From Tetracentron sinense (Eukaryota; Streptophyta; Magnoliopsida; Trochodendrales; Trochodendraceae): a DNA stretch of 64,000 nt. The notes under the pieces are model-generated. The model did not search any database and was not told the DNA's origin. It worked only from the letters and a program-made list of their open reading frames with translations. Of the stretch, positions 10,809 to 25,800 are shown one piece after another. A program made the position numbers and the translations under genes. The stretch is taken from positions 49,650,034 through 49,714,033 of the forward strand of contig CM026551.1 in NCBI GenBank assembly GCA_015143295.1. The letters are read 5' to 3'. Within the stretch, counting starts at the first letter, position 1, and each line of letters starts with the position of its first letter.

Positions 10809-13800
10809 GTAATGGTTTTATGCGTTTACAGGTTTGCTCCTTGGGTTTTTGTTGATTAAGCAACATGGTCCAATAATTTGGTTTCTGTTGAAAGAAGCAG
10901 TATATCACTGTGAAATAATTATCCAACTTGATCCCAGTTATAGAGTAGCCAGTATTATAACTTTTTTTTTGCTAAACACTGAGAAAGTATATTGAAACTA
11001 AAGTATCATGGTAAAAGAGCAATAGTGTTGTTGCTTTGTTAGCATGGTTTGAAATGTGCTTAATGATTAAGAGAAGGTGTTTTGCTTCCTTTGTCAATGA
11101 TGTTTCTGTTGGTTCAACCGTGTTAACCATGTTATTTGCTTTTCAGTCCACAAGTTTTCTCAAGCTATCGATCTGTATACTCAAGCCATTGAACTAAATG
11201 GTCAGAATGCCGTATACTGGGCAAATCGTGCATTTGCCCATACTAAGCTGGAGGAATATGGGAGTGCTATACAAGATGCAACAAAGGCTATTGAAGTTGA
11301 TCCTAAATATTCAAAGGCATGCTATTCATCCCAAACTCTACATTGTCCTTGCGTGTGTATTTTTTTTGTGTTATTGTCCTGAAATATGCCAGTTATTACA
11401 GGGTTATTACAGGCGAGGTGCAGCATATCTTGCTATGGGGAAATTTAAGGAAGCATTGAAAGATTTTCAACAGGTATTTTGATTACTAAGGACGTCTTCA
11501 ATTATGTTATAAAAGGGGCTTGCATTGTTTCCTTGTAAAGTTTTCCTTTCATTTTGGTATCCTTCATCTCCTTTATGTTTTTTTTTTAACTTAGTGAGCT
11601 AGATGTGACATGAACCTGTAAAATACGCAAGAAAGCTCAATAATCCTCGATTTAACATTGTCTGTCTTTAATTTGGTTGAATTTTGTATTTATCTTTTCT
11701 GTTATCTAATCAGTTAATTATGTAATGCATGACCATTATGCTAAATCAGCTTGGTTCTCATTAATTCATTGGCAATGGCATGTTTCCACTAGGTTTTTGC
11801 TGTTTCAGTTGTCATGGGTTGTGTCAAGACTCAAGACCTATTAAACAATAACACGGCTACTCTCCAGTTTTTTGGCTACATAAAATAAATGAAGCAACAC
11901 AGATGCCTTTTTTTATTAGTAAGAATGAGGATATATTCTGTTCACAGAAATGGGGAAAAATCCAATGTACGAAATATTCGAAGGTTTTCTTAAACATAGA
12001 TACCGCTTTTAGACACGTAAGCAATGTCTATCTTAGCCATATCTATCTAAATAGTTTTTAAATATTAAAGAAAAGTATCGATGGTATATAGCACATGCTA
12101 TTCAGGTTTTCTAGTTGCACCTTTCAGAGAGAGTCACACAGGAAAGACTAGAAGAATCCACTGCAGGCGCCTGAGGGGGAGTTGTTCAATTGTAGATTCA
12201 CCCCCGTTTGTGTGGAGGGAGAAGTGACAAGTAGGAAATATCATACAAGTAGGGGGTAATATTCACCCTTTACCATAAAAAAAGATATTCGTTTTTTTTC
12301 CAAAAATAGAAGTTTACATAAATATTGTCTGTCTTTTTATCCTGAAATAGTTATGTTAAACTTTAAAGATAACTAAAATAAAGTAGTTTAACAACCTCAG
12401 CAGTTTATCAGTTTCTGACAATGACAGTTAAAATCATTTGTTGTTTTATGAGCTCTTAAGAAAACATAAATCAGTTTACAGTTGTATGATCCCGTTGTCT
12501 TTTTTGATTTGTGATGACATATTTAATTTAACTGAAAATGGACTGCTTACGTTACAACGGAACTATGCTATGTAAACATAGATCTCACATGCCTGCAAGG
12601 ATAGAAGTATCAGACTTAAAAACCTATTAATTTAGAAGTGGTGGCCCAGTCATACCAAATAAATCCCTCTATCTTTCAATTGGAAGTAAGAGGTTTCCGC
12701 TCTAATCTTCTGTAATAATAAACAAAGAATAAAGGGAATGAATTTAATGCTGCTCAGTGCCAAATAAAACAGCAAGAGGTTCCCTCCCTAATATTCTCTA
12801 AGAATAATCAGTGAATGAATGAAATGAATATAATACTGATCTGGTGCCAAATAAAACAGCACCAACTTGGATTCTGGTTTAAAATACCCTAGATACTTAA
12901 AATGAATAAGAGGCTTTGCTAGGCAAAACTAGAAATTTAATTCTGCAGCTGTAAGTAATGTTGTAGTAGAAAACCAAAACTAGAAATTTAGTTCTCCAAA
13001 TCTAATATATCCAAACGTTGCATCTCCATTCAGCTTTGCTAGGCAATTTTCTGAGAAGCCAACATATCTTCATCACACATGTGTCTCAATTTGATCTTAC
13101 TCTCAAAGAAAGTCAGCCTAGAAAGAAATTGCAGACCTGCATTTATATTTTACAAGCGAACAGATCTTCATCTTAGGAAATGATAGTGGACCTGACTTAA
13201 TTTTTATATGATACACAATCCCTTCCTAGTTATGCATCAAATTCTAATGCATGACATTCTAATTGGCACAAAATCCCATAATAGAATTATTGACGAATGT
13301 GCTATAGTAGTAAACCAGTCACACTCTCCTCCTTCTCTATCTCTTATGTAATGGAGAAATCTCATTTGGGGCTTTGTGTTCTTCAACATAATCAGAAAGT
13401 GCGTTACATGCCTTCACATTTTTTACCATGCTGATAGGACCTGAATATTTTGGTGAGTGAAACTGATTTAGTCTATTTGTTGAAGGATGATGCGTTAGAA
13501 TGAGATATGATCTTAGTTTCTCTGTTATCATTTATATATGTTTTTAGGTTTTCCTCGTTTCTTGTTCTTTGCCAAGTCTTGTAACAAGACCTCTTTTCCT
13601 TAATTGTTTTTTGAACCTCATCACTTCACAAAGTTTCTTTACGCGATTGGTTTTTCATTTAGATTCCCTCAAAACTTTTTTTCCCAATTTATTTTTATAA
13701 CAATTGGACATTATCATCTTGCATCCTCCAAAGCCACTTATTTGGTGGTCTCTCTCATTTTAGGTTTTGACTTCTTTATTACTGAAGAAAGAGAGACATC

Positions 13801-16800
13801 CAACACTATGGTGGTTAAGAATAGATTTCTCTAAATAAACCATTTTAATTAGTTACATATGCTCGTAAGATTGACTTATTAAATATTGTTACTTTGTATG
13901 ATATAAAATTTAGGTTATATGACCAATTGTGGTCTTTTGTAGGGGTGTATCCGAACCGGGCTAGCTTGAAGTTTGTCTCGGCTCGGCTTGATCAGCTCGA
14001 AAAATAGGCTCGATCGAGCCGAGCCGAGCTATTTTTTGAGTTTGAAAATGTATTCAAGCCGAGCTCGAGCCAAGGCCTGTTTGATTCAGTTCGAGCTTGG
14101 CTTGAATATTATATATAAAAAAATATGTTATATATATAATTAATATAATTATTATGTGTATAATGTTATAATAAAAATATTATTATTTTTTATTCAAAAA
14201 TAATTTTTTAATAATTCAATCCAAGCTCAAGCCAAGCTGAGTAGATTTGAGCTGAACTTTTCGAACTACATATTGAGCTGAGCCGAGCTCGAGCATAGAT
14301 GAAATTTTTTTAAACAGAGCGAAGCAGGGCCAATACACCCCTAGTCTTTTGTATTTCTTTTTTCAATTTTCTATAATATTTAATATCCCCATGTATGAAT
14401 TTGTTCTTATACTATAGCTGTGTAATATGTATCTGAATATGCACATGGACACTGTATGGACGAGTCCTTGGCTCAACAAGTCTGATTTCCCGAAATGCAT
14501 ACGTCACCGTCTTTCAACTGGGTGTAGGTATTAGTGAATATAAGCATATTTTGTCATTATATTTGAATCCCTTGGTTGACATATTGTATCTGTTCTTGCG
14601 ATTGGCCTTAGGGTTTCCATAAATAGATTGTTTTAAATTTTGAATGATGCTCCCATTGTAGCGAGAATAGGTCAATCTAGTAGATAGTTATGTGCTGTGT
14701 AGACATTTAAAAATATGATATTGATATAACCGTTGATCTTTATCTTGTAGAGGGTGGAAAATGTGCAAAAGCTGTGTGGATTTTTCTCTATGCATGCAAT
14801 TGTATGATTTATTTATATGAATGTGATGCATGTTAATCTTATTTTACTACGTGGCTTAGGTCAAGAAATTATGCCCAAACGATCCTGATGCTTCTAGGAA
14901 GTTGAAGGAATGCGAGAAAGCTGTAATGAAGCTCAAATTTGAAGAAGCAATTGCTGTACATGATTCTCAAAGACCCTCAATAGCTGAATCTATTGATTTT
15001 CGTACCATAGGTATTTGATCCTGTTTATCATTTGGTTGTTGGTGTATTGTGTCCTCTCTTTGGCTTATTAGCATGCATATCTTCAGGTCCTCTTTTTCCT
15101 TATTCTAGTCGGTGAGTTTTGTTAGAGTTGATTGCATTTTCTTTTGATGGTATATTGTTATTATCATTATAAATGGGGAGGAGTACTCTAATCCTTCTAC
15201 ATTACTAAAATACAAAACATGCTTTGAGTGGGGCTAGGGGGAAAAGCAAGTGCACGTGGAGAATATTCCATATGGTGAAGGAACTCTATATTTTGACTCC
15301 TTGATCATCCCATTCTCATGTAACAAGATTGGCTAAAGATAGGACTGACTCCCTAGCCAAGGAAGGGTCTTTTAGGGAGGTTATATACAATAGCAGTAAA
15401 ATAAATTTATAATTTTGTGTTTCGTTGTTTCTTTAAAAAGTTTGTATTCCAAAATCTCTTCCAGACCTCATTATTTGATGGTCACAAGGAGCTTTCCGGA
15501 GTTGAGGCGGGATCTTATGGAGGATAATTCCTGCTGTGATATGTTGCTCTATATGGATGTAAGGAACCAGTGTATCTTCAGAGATAGAACAGAGCCCGTT
15601 CAATGGGTAATTGTCAAAATAGTGCCAAGGTCTTTGGTCCTTGGTTTTCAAGAACTTTAAGTATGTTAGGTTCATAGTTGTTAAAGGTGCCTAAGCGCTC
15701 TGCTGGGCTTAGGCGACTGGCCGCCTCAGACGGTCATTATTAAAAATCTGATATATATATATATATGTATATATAAAATATTATTATTGTTTAAGGATAT
15801 AAAAATTATTTTTATGAATGTTATTGTTCAGTAAACAAAAAAAATATACTATTTTATATACTTCTCATGTTTTTTACAATATAATATATTAGGATTTGTA
15901 TATCTAACAAAAAAAGTTTGTAGATAGAAGAATAAAGAAGAGACGAACGGTGTCAAGTATGTTCCTTTCATGTTAACTTGTTATCTCTCTCAATGAGTGG
16001 ACTAATTGGTTTCTCTCCCTTTGTTTATGGGTGGACCATATAGTCCCCATTTGTTTTTTTTCCATGATTGTTAAATTACAACTAGCTCAGACGGTCAAAT
16101 AACAAATTAAGAGCCTTTAAATGCCCCAAATTCCTTCTAGCTCTCCTCACCCCCCCCCCCACCAAACTCTCATAAACTCGTATTTAAAAGGGTCTTTTAT
16201 AATTTAAATAAGTGCAGACCCTATAGTTATATATTTTACTTATCAATATTATTTTTATTACTTATCTTGAGTATAATCGAGAAAAATAAAGAAATGAGAG
16301 TAAGAGGTACGATACTACGACATCTCCCTCTCCCCCTTCTCTTCTTTCTCCCCTATTCAACGTCACATTTGACTGTTGGGTTATTTTTCAACTTTTTAAT
16401 TCAGTCCTTTATCCTCTCCCTCCTCTCCCCTCTCCTTCCTCTCTCTCTCTTTCTTGTTGGGCTATCTATTTTTTATCCTTCACAATCCTTCTCTCCCCAC
16501 CTTTCAGTAGTCATTGTAGACTTAATTTTTATTTTATTTTTTTCCAACACTTGAAATCCTCATTTATTATTCTTAGAACTGTCTTTAACAATGGTTCTAT
16601 CAAAGTGCATTTTGACAATGATGTAAATTATATAAATGTAGGGCCTCTTATAAAAGAAAATGCATCATACATAGATCTAATATTAGGGGGAATTTCTGTA
16701 ACAAAAAGTTCATTAGGCGATGCCTCAGGAGCCTTAGGCTACCGACTCAGGCGTCCATGGGTTTGTTGCCTCAAGTTGACTGGTCGCCTTGACAACTATG

Positions 16801-19800
16801 GTTAAGTTAGCATTTCTCTACTCCAACTGGTTTGCTCTTGATTAGGGCTTTAAACGGAGCGGATTCGGAGCGGATATTGGTATATCCGAATTTGTATCCG
16901 ATTATATATCCGGATATCCGAATCCGATTAAATATCCGGCGGATAGTGAAATATGATATCCGTATCCGGATTCGGATAGTATCCAAATTATCCGATTAAT
17001 TTTCAAAAAAATTAAAAAGTATAAATTAATATTTTAAAAATGTAAAAATATATAAATTTTTATTAAAAAAATATATTTTAATGATTATATTAATTTTATA
17101 AATTTAAAATATATTATTTATATAATTGGACAGATATTTATCAGCTCATACAGGATTTTCTTGCATGTGGTACTTATGGTTGTCAATCTATACTGTCCAA
17201 ATGTTAGGCCAGCTTCCTGATTGGCCACAGAAAGAAAATTACAATGTGATAATGCTCCTAACTGCTTGCCAATTCAGTGTTGATGAATGAATTGGAAGTT
17301 TATGATCCTGTCCAGATATTAACTCTTGTTTGATCGACTCGGTTCGTTCAATGAGATAAAACTTAGAAGTGTGTTTCATGATCAATCCAAAAGGTGGCCT
17401 TGCTTTTGAACAACCATGATTGATGCCTTGATTTTATTTTCTTAGCTGGTAGATTGTTGATTTTGACTGTTGCCTTTATGTATATATTTCTTTGATTCTC
17501 TTAATTAGATAATGGGGACACCAAGAGCTTTTGAGAGGGAGAAGACTAAGTTGTCATGTGAAAGGAATCTAGGAATAAATTGGTAATATAGGGATCTGTC
17601 CTAAGGACCCCAAGTGCTGTTCATAGGTGCTTATGGTGTTTGGATAATGCTTTAAGGGGCAAAATCTGTGTTAATTGGTAGTCTGGTAGTTGTGAGGAAG
17701 GGGGAGGAGAAGAACAAAAATGGGGGAAACTTGAACAGGGCAAGGACGAGAGATGGGTTCACCGGTCTTTCCTTTGTTGAGGAAGAAATTGATGTTCATG
17801 TGGCCGGGCATGACGTGAAAGAGTGGTCTTTAATTCCTCAAGTTGAGAGGTAGTTGAGGATGAGTCTATTCGAGATGCCCACAGGGTTCTCTTGAGACGT
17901 GGCAGAATGTTGCTACAGGTGGTCTCAAGAGAGATGGAGGTGTACTTGTTGATCAGAGAGGTGATGTTCTTACTTGGTCAAGGTCATCAGATTTGTTTGG
18001 TGGGCCATCATAGATTCAAAAGGGCTTGGGCTGCTCAAGGATAGGGCTGATAGAAGTATGATGCCATGCATTGCATGCTAGCGGAACTTGGTATATCTAT
18101 CACTTCGCATTGTAGTCTCCAGGTGGATGGGATCTTTACAACCACACACGTCAAGAGGGAACAAGATTGTCAAAGCTTGTATTCAGCTGGAGAAAATGGC
18201 ATGAGGTCGTGCAGAGGGTGTCATAGGCCATTTTGTTAGATGCAAAGAACATGCACCATCGAAGCACACCCTGCTGTCTATCCAGGGCTATGGGGGGCAG
18301 TTAATGCGCCACAGACCTTGTTTCGATTTGGTGAGTCGGATGGATGCTTGTTGCTCAAAGTTCAGACGTCGGAAAAAGTTAGGCAGCATTGCCAGTGATG
18401 AAGGCCATATGTCACAGTCCAGATGGTATATTCTATCATGTCAAAGAGACTTCTCCAAACGTAGTGAGTACCAGCCTATGGCCCTCTCTACTTGTGGACA
18501 CGTGTAGCCGGTTTACGAAGGACTGGGCTAGGCTCTAGGCGTGTTAAATGGGATCCAACCATGGCAAAGAGGCATGTGGCAACATAGTAACAAAATTCTA
18601 CTCTTTTTTCTAAAGGTTGGGACTAAATCACGACTTTTTCATCAAACGATTAAATCACAAATTATTTGTGACTTTTAAAAAAACTGAGACTTTTAAGGTT
18701 TTTCCCGACATTTTTTTATTTCTCCAAAATTTCCCCTTAATTTCCTTAACAGAATAGTTTCTGAGCTCTGACTTGGTGACAATGTGTGGTGGGATTGGTA
18801 GTGACGTCTATTCTATTAGATCTGACGGTAGAGATCTGGTGGAACATGCGCACCTAAATCCAATGCCCCAAACCGTATAGTTGCCCGTGCAAAGTCAAGG
18901 GAGGTGCTTTAGATTGAAACGGAAGGGAACGTTGACACAGAGTTTGTGAATCACGGTGCATGAAGAGGGGAACAGAAGATACTTTTCTTGAGATAAAAAT
19001 GTGAGAACCTAAGTTGACGTCATTCTATAAGAGACCTGGGTGCGATCTCCAAAAGTTTTAGGGGAATCAAGCACAATGTTGACTTTTCAGAGGGCCTTTT
19101 TTAAATTTTAAGAAAGGAGCAGAGGGAAGCTAATTCAGAGTGGGTCTTCTCTAGGGATCTCTGGGCCAAATTAAGTTTTGCCTTGATTCTTCAGGGGGGA
19201 TTTTGAAGTGAGGGAACCCTCTCAGCATGTAGAGATGAGGTTTAGAGGTTTGAGCAGTAGCTATAACCCTGTTCAAAGCTGGAAGGATGGTGTGGGGCAG
19301 GAGCATCGTTCCCAGGTTTTGACAGATAATGTCATTGATAATGGCAACCAATCTGGCAATCTCAGACCCTTACCTACAATAGGTGGGGTTGGCTAAGGTG
19401 TTTAGGCGGAGATTTTTATATAGATAGATATTACTATGAGAAGAATGGGGGCAGAAGGTGTGGGTTCTCAGGCAACATGCAGAGATTTTCTCAATTATAT
19501 TAGCAATGTGTTGGTTGACTGTTGATATGTCCATGAAGGGTGAGAGACGTGTGATTCGATAACTAAAATCCTCTATTATTTGCAGTTTGGACAAATTCCT
19601 AGTTATGGGTGGATTGGGAACCATGTCCCCAAATGGATCCAAGATGCTCTTCTTCTATGATCACATGCTTGTGTTGTTGAGGGAATTTAAATTCCCAAAT
19701 AGACCGAGTTTATTCCGTTTCTAAAAGATGTGGTTAGAGTACGGTGATTTCTAAAGGCAGTGAAGAGTGGTCGAGTTCGATGACCGTAGATGCTAGGGAG

Positions 19801-22800
19801 GGGGTTTGTCTTTAGTACGAAGTTAAAGGTTTTTAAGGGAAAGATTAAAGCTTGGAATAGGGCTTCCTTTAGTGTGGTAGGGGGAAAGAAAATTGAAATT
19901 TATTTTAGAAATTGTAGGCTTGGACTTTCAATAAGACACCAACTCTCTCCATTGTAGAGAGAAGCAGGAGGGAGGATCTGTAGAAAGAATGGATCTCCTT
20001 ATTGTTATCTCATCAGTAGGAATGGTTCTTCTTATGTCTTAAGGAAGAGCCGAAGAGATAAGTTGGAAGCAAAATGCAAGAATCAAATGGTTTAAAGTTG
20101 TGAAGAGAATTCTTATATTCTTCCATGCTTATGCCAATGCTAGACTTATGGTGATCTGCTTCATTTGCATCCATGGGATCAAAATGGGTGAAAATGCGGT
20201 GCAGAAAGCTTAAGTTAGACAGGAGATTGTATCCTCTTTTAAGAACTTATACCTTAGGAGGGCTTTTCTCGACCAATGCCCGATGGTCTAAACTTTTCCA
20301 CTATGGATCTAGCTAGTGCAAGGTGGATTTAGAGGCTGTTTGAAGAGAAGGTGTAGAAAGCCATTATAAAGTCATTAAGTTTTTAGATGGGGCCAAAGCC
20401 TCTATCCCAGAACGGATTCTCTTTGGCCTTCTACAAGGAGCGTTGGGTCACTATAAAGGGTTCTTATGGGGGTGCTAGAGTTCCTTTCTAAGAGGGGCGT
20501 GGAACAGAGCCTTGAATGCATGGTTAAGAAAAATCGCCCAAACTATTGTATAACGACTGTTACGTACAGTTTCGGTGCACACTGAACTGAAACTAACACT
20601 GTTCCCCACAAAAAGACCTAGGCTGTAGGACTCAGATATTATGCCTTACGTAATTTTCGTAACGACTACTACAACTGTTACATAACGTAGGACTCAGACT
20701 GCAATTTTTTGTATACAAGGATTCTCAAAACCCTAAAGCCTACGTTCTCCTTCTTTTGTCTATTCGTTCTTCTAAACCTAAGAACCGAAACTCCATTTGA
20801 GTTTGGTTGATTAAAAACAAGATTTGAAGCTTTAATATTCAAATCAAAGTCTCGAACCCAATAACTTGAAAACCAAGTTGGGATTTTTCTATAGTTTTAT
20901 TTGGGTATAAGTGTTCCCCATTATTTTGTATTAAACCATGTCATTTGGTAAATGTTAGGCAGATTACCACTTTGATTCATAGATTTTCAAATCTGTTAAC
21001 ATATGTTGTTCTATTTTTTCGTCTTTTTTTCCCCTATTAGAAGTAGCAAATGTATGCATTGATCTCTTGTTTTAAGCATTTTTTTTAGCATTCAATCTTA
21101 GTTCTTAAAAAACGACTTTCTATTAATTTTTTTACTTTTCTTTATTTTTTTAGTGTAATGCTTATTCTTTAGATATAGTTTGTAAGTGTAGATTTATCTA
21201 TAGAATAACTATTAGGTTTAGAGAAACATATTTTATACATTTTATTTTCAATTTAGGTGTGTGTTTGCACATTTAATATGATATTTTCTTATATATTTCT
21301 AATTAATCATGTGATCGTGTGCTAACAAAGTGTTATTTGTATCATTAGTGCAAAGTAGCTAACTTTTGATGGCAAGACACCATGCATAAGAAAGAGATGA
21401 GTATTCATGAGGAATCATCTGAAAGGTGCACAAAAGGCTAAGAGTTAGAAGTGGATAGCCAATATGTTGTCGATCTTAGATGATGATGATCTTGATGTGT
21501 GGTGGGAGATTGACGAGGAGGCTGCATTTCAGATGGTTCTAAGAGAGCATGGATACTTTTTGCGAGGAAGAAGAGGCATGATGTTTTGCTGCTTCTATTG
21601 GAAGGCAGATCAAGTCTGGTGGCTCATCACATGCACCAGAACCAAATGTCCCGCAGTCTAGTAGGTCACAGTTGACTAGTATGAGTATGATGGGTGGTAA
21701 GGGAGTGCATGACAGGTCTATCCCTACTGGACTAGACACTATAGACCACTCTATGATGAGATCAGATAGTGCCATAAAACCTAGTGTTGAGTCGACTTTT
21801 GAAAAGTTGCTAGAGCGATTTCGCTGTTTTTTCCATTTCCACAATATTATTCCAAATGCGGCGATCTCTCCATACTATCATAGGATGATTGATGCTTTAG
21901 CACTGGTAAGCCCCGGGTTAAAGGGCCTAGGACATATAAGATTAAGGGGAAGTATCTGGATGAAGGTGATGATGAGTTGGAGATCTATATTCAGACCATT
22001 GAGTGGGTTTGGGATAACTGGATAAGTACATGTGTACTTTGATGTGTGATGAATGAATTGCTAGGTTTAAAAACACGGTTTCGGACACTGTATCGGACAC
22101 GGCCGAAACCATTAACTAACATTGTTGCGTAATGGCTTCAGCGAGTTGGGCTACATGAGGGTCTCGCTCTTAAGATCACTGAGAAAAACAAGAAGGGTTT
22201 CAGGAGTACTTTATGGGTTCCGGAGGAGGCTATATGCTGGATGGAAAGGTCGGTGAAAGAACTCTCCGAAGCTAAGGGGTACTGTTTCAGAAAGTTTAGG
22301 GGAAGAAAATGCAGTCTGGTTGGGGAAAGAAGAAGCAATGTCAGAGGTGAATTCCTCATCTTTCAAGCATACCTGGGGTTTGGGGCTGGGGGCAGAATTA
22401 TCATCCCAAAAGGCATCAGAAGGTCTGGTTGGGATGCTCTCATTACTGTATTGGGGTCCGCTTATCAACAAACATCTTCCAACAAGGGCAAAGAGGTTGA
22501 TGTTCGGCGTGGTCGGAACCAATGAGATTGGAGCCCAGGGTGGGTCTTGAATGCCATATAGAGAGGGACAAGGCAATCAACAAGGTGGTGGTGGATTTGG
22601 ATGCAGGAGTTTTCCATGAATGGGCGGCGGCTGTCGTGTGTTCGATTGGAGGTCCTCAACAGACGGACGACTGGGAGGAGGTTGCTCAAATCATCGGTAA
22701 GTTACTGCCTAAGGAGGAGAAGATTGTTGTGTTTCCTTTCGAAGCTCATCGGGCAATATTTCATACGAAGAATGCTTCACACTTATCAGCTCTCTGTCGT

Positions 22801-25800
22801 GCTAATAGTATTCCGGTGGGTAATCGCAATAGTGTGGGTTTTCGTCGTTGGTGGCCGGCGACAAATTCTCTCTCGTTCACTGGTTTGCGTAAACCGAGAT
22901 GGGTAGCAGTAAAAGGTATCCCGTTTCATCTTTGGGTCCCAAATGTGCTTGGGAAGATTGGAGCAATTTGTGGCGGTTTGGTAGAGGTGCATCCCTCAAC
23001 GGTGGCTCGATCTGATCTCTCGTTGGCAAAGATAAAAGTGGCTGGCGATCTCAACTTTGTTCCCAGAGTCATCACCATCGTTTTCCATTCTATTTCTTAC
23101 CCGCTGGAAATTTATGTATGGGAAGAGGAGTTATGAGAAAATTGCCAGATGTGGCCGGATTCGATGGAAATCCGGTATAGTCGGAGTTGGGTCGAAGTTA
23201 ACGACGGAGCGTCGGTGAAGACAGGACCACGTGTCAACATTGGATTGGATAAATCCCGTCAGGCCCTATCTTCAAATTCAAATTTGAACGTTGAGTGTGT
23301 GAAGCATCACTCCAATGATGCTCCAAACAGTGGAGAGTACGAACCTACCAGGCAGGTGGTCAGAGAGGAGTCATCAACCCTACCTACGAATTTGGCTAGC
23401 TGCAAGACTTCAGTAAAGCAACCAAAGGGGATCGAGAAACACAAAAGGAAAAATCAAGTAAAAAATAGGAAGAGAAATGGCAGACGTCTGCGATTGCATT
23501 GGCAGCGTCGGATCGTGGAGTACCCCCCTCCAGTGGGCGGTTCAGATGTTCTGGATGGAGGTCGTTAGAGCCTAGGGCTTCAGGCGTTAGGGGTGCTGAG
23601 GACGATGATCACGTCTCTCCTCTTTCAGAGCACGTGAGTGTTATCAAGGGGTGGTTGGGTGGGCCAAGTCTGGATGAGCCTTTGGGTTTGGGCCAGGCTG
23701 TTTTGGGTACCCAGTTGGACCCCGTTCATATTAACCCTCCTTGTGGGCCTGAATCTCAGCCCACCGAAGGTCTGGTGCGATCTCCCGGGTCGGATAGGTC
23801 GGATGACCCGTTCGGGTTATACCCGTTAATAGTTAAGTCTAATAAACTTCATTTGAGAGGCCATTTCCGAGATAGGGGATTGCTGCTCTCGGGTGAAGAG
23901 GGCGCAGTGCAGGGGGAGATGGTAGACGGTCTTCAGGCCATTTCGCCGTTGCTTCGGAAGATTCAAGTGATAAACCAGAGGCAGCGGGTGCCTTCTTTGG
24001 CTGTCGATATGTCTGAGGGTTCCGAATCAGTGCAAAGACGGGAGTTCGAGGCAGGGATGCGTGGGACAAAATCAGACCTAGGGGTGTCTGTAGTTCCGAG
24101 AGTTGCCTCCCCCTCCATAGTTACTTGTTACCCTTGCAAGGTTTTTTCTGGGGATTTGCCGCCTGGTGCTTCTGGGAAGAGAAGCGTTGCTCCTGTTGAG
24201 ATGCCGCAAACCAGTTCGTCACCCTTAGCCATCATGGAGATGAATCGAAAGGATGTGGGAGTTAGCAATTCGTTGGCGGGTTCTTTGGGGCCAATATCTG
24301 GGGAGGTGAGGGATTATTCCGCAGCTACAGTGGTTTTAAAAGGGAGTGAAATATATAACGACGCCCGGAAGCATGGGGATCTTCAAGCTCTCAAGGTGGG
24401 GCCGGATAGAGCAAGGTGTCATCAGGCTCCTCTGCAGAACGATGATCTTATCTCCCTACCCCCTCTCATAGGTAGGCTTTGGGTTGAGAATGAAGATCCC
24501 ACAGATGATGAGCACTCACTAGTCTCTGAGCCGGTGGTTTTGGATTGTTTGGATCCAACGGTTTCTCAAATTACTGTTGGCTCCGGGAGGGTGCAAGAGT
24601 CTGCGGTTAAGGAAGTTATGTCGGGGACAGAAGGATATCTAGCCGAAATCAGGGGAAATATTGTTTCTCTGCCTCCTGTGTCGACAACCGAGGCATCTGA
24701 AGTGGGTGTAGTGACTGCCAGTCTTGTAGGCTTCCCTGATCCAGAGTTAATCAATCAGATTTCAACTTGTTTTGCGGAAGTAAAGCTGGGACGTGAATCA
24801 AAGAACCAATGCCCATTCAAGTCGGGAGCGAATGAACCTCTCAAATTATCACTCTTTAGGAGGCAAAGACACTCTCGAGATTGGAGATCTATCTTTTTTT
24901 CCCGTGGAAGGTTTGCCTAAACCCTCTTCTTGCCATATCCATACCATCCCGCCCTCGGTTGGGATGCGGATGAATATGTTGAGTTCATTATGTTCTAGTG
25001 GTGAGATTTCTGATTCAACTCTTTCTATCCATGGAGGCATGATACCGCAGTCTAATGAGGAAACAAGGTTAGGTGGTGGGTCTAGATTTTGCTCCGAGTC
25101 TAGGGTTATCACTGAAATTCCATTTAGACTTGAGTCAGTGCCTGTAGATACAAACTCTCATTCCGGTTTTGACAATCAAGGGTGTTGTCCTCAGGGTGTA
25201 AATAATGGGGAGTATAGAGGGGGGTCTGATGGGGATCCGGGCCAGTTGGAGGCCTTGGGTAAATTCCTAGGGTTATCGTTTGTGGGGCATGAACAGGAAG
25301 CCAAGGTCTTTGTTTCGAGTCTTGATAGGGGAAGAACTAAGGAGTTAGCGAGTCCTAGTCCGAAAACAAGCATAGGACGGGGAGGAAGATCGGCTAAGGA
25401 GTTAAGAAAATTGGAGAGTAGTGTTAACTACGATAGGTCAGGGCCTCGAAGTGTTTCGTGTAGCCCTCGAATAGGTAAGGGTCGCAAAGTTCGTAGATGA
25501 CAGGCTTTCCCATCATATCATGGAACATTCGGGGGTTGGGTTCAGTGGACAAGCGTGTGGTTGTAAAGCGGCTAGTTAGATATAGGAGGCCAGCTCTATT
25601 ATGTATTCAGGAGACCAAATTAGAATCGGTCCAGGACCTCATAGTCAGGGACCTGTGGGATATATCAATTCCCCATTGGCTTGCTCTTCCCTCCTTAGGG
25701 GCCTCGGGCGGTATTCTCTTAATTTGGGATAAGGACATTCTAGAAGTGATAAAATCAGAGATTGGAGCATACTCGATTTCTATTCTATGTCGTCGGGTAG

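Larger units (their letters stand above)
11474..14859 (+). other. PP5: PP5 intron 4 (3.4 kb)
   Basis: It contains an RTE-like LINE piece (about 13540-13760, minus) and a perfect hAT-like MITE (13940-14343). The rest, about 11.5-13.5 kb, is AT-rich and unclassified. Confidence 0.7.

Noticed and set aside
11198-11482. Continuous frame over PP5 exons 3-4
   Set aside because: It starts inside exon 3 in the wrong frame and reads through the GC-AG intron; the conserved protein requires splicing.
16267-16554. Hydrophobic open frame that could be a PP5 membrane exon
   Set aside because: It is the low-complexity CT-rich centre of a hAT-like element, and its counterpart in the other copy is a G-run tract.
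21464-21661. Independent small gene upstream of the LINE
   Set aside because: Position and continuation into the DUF659-like frame show it is part of the decayed hAT transposase gene.
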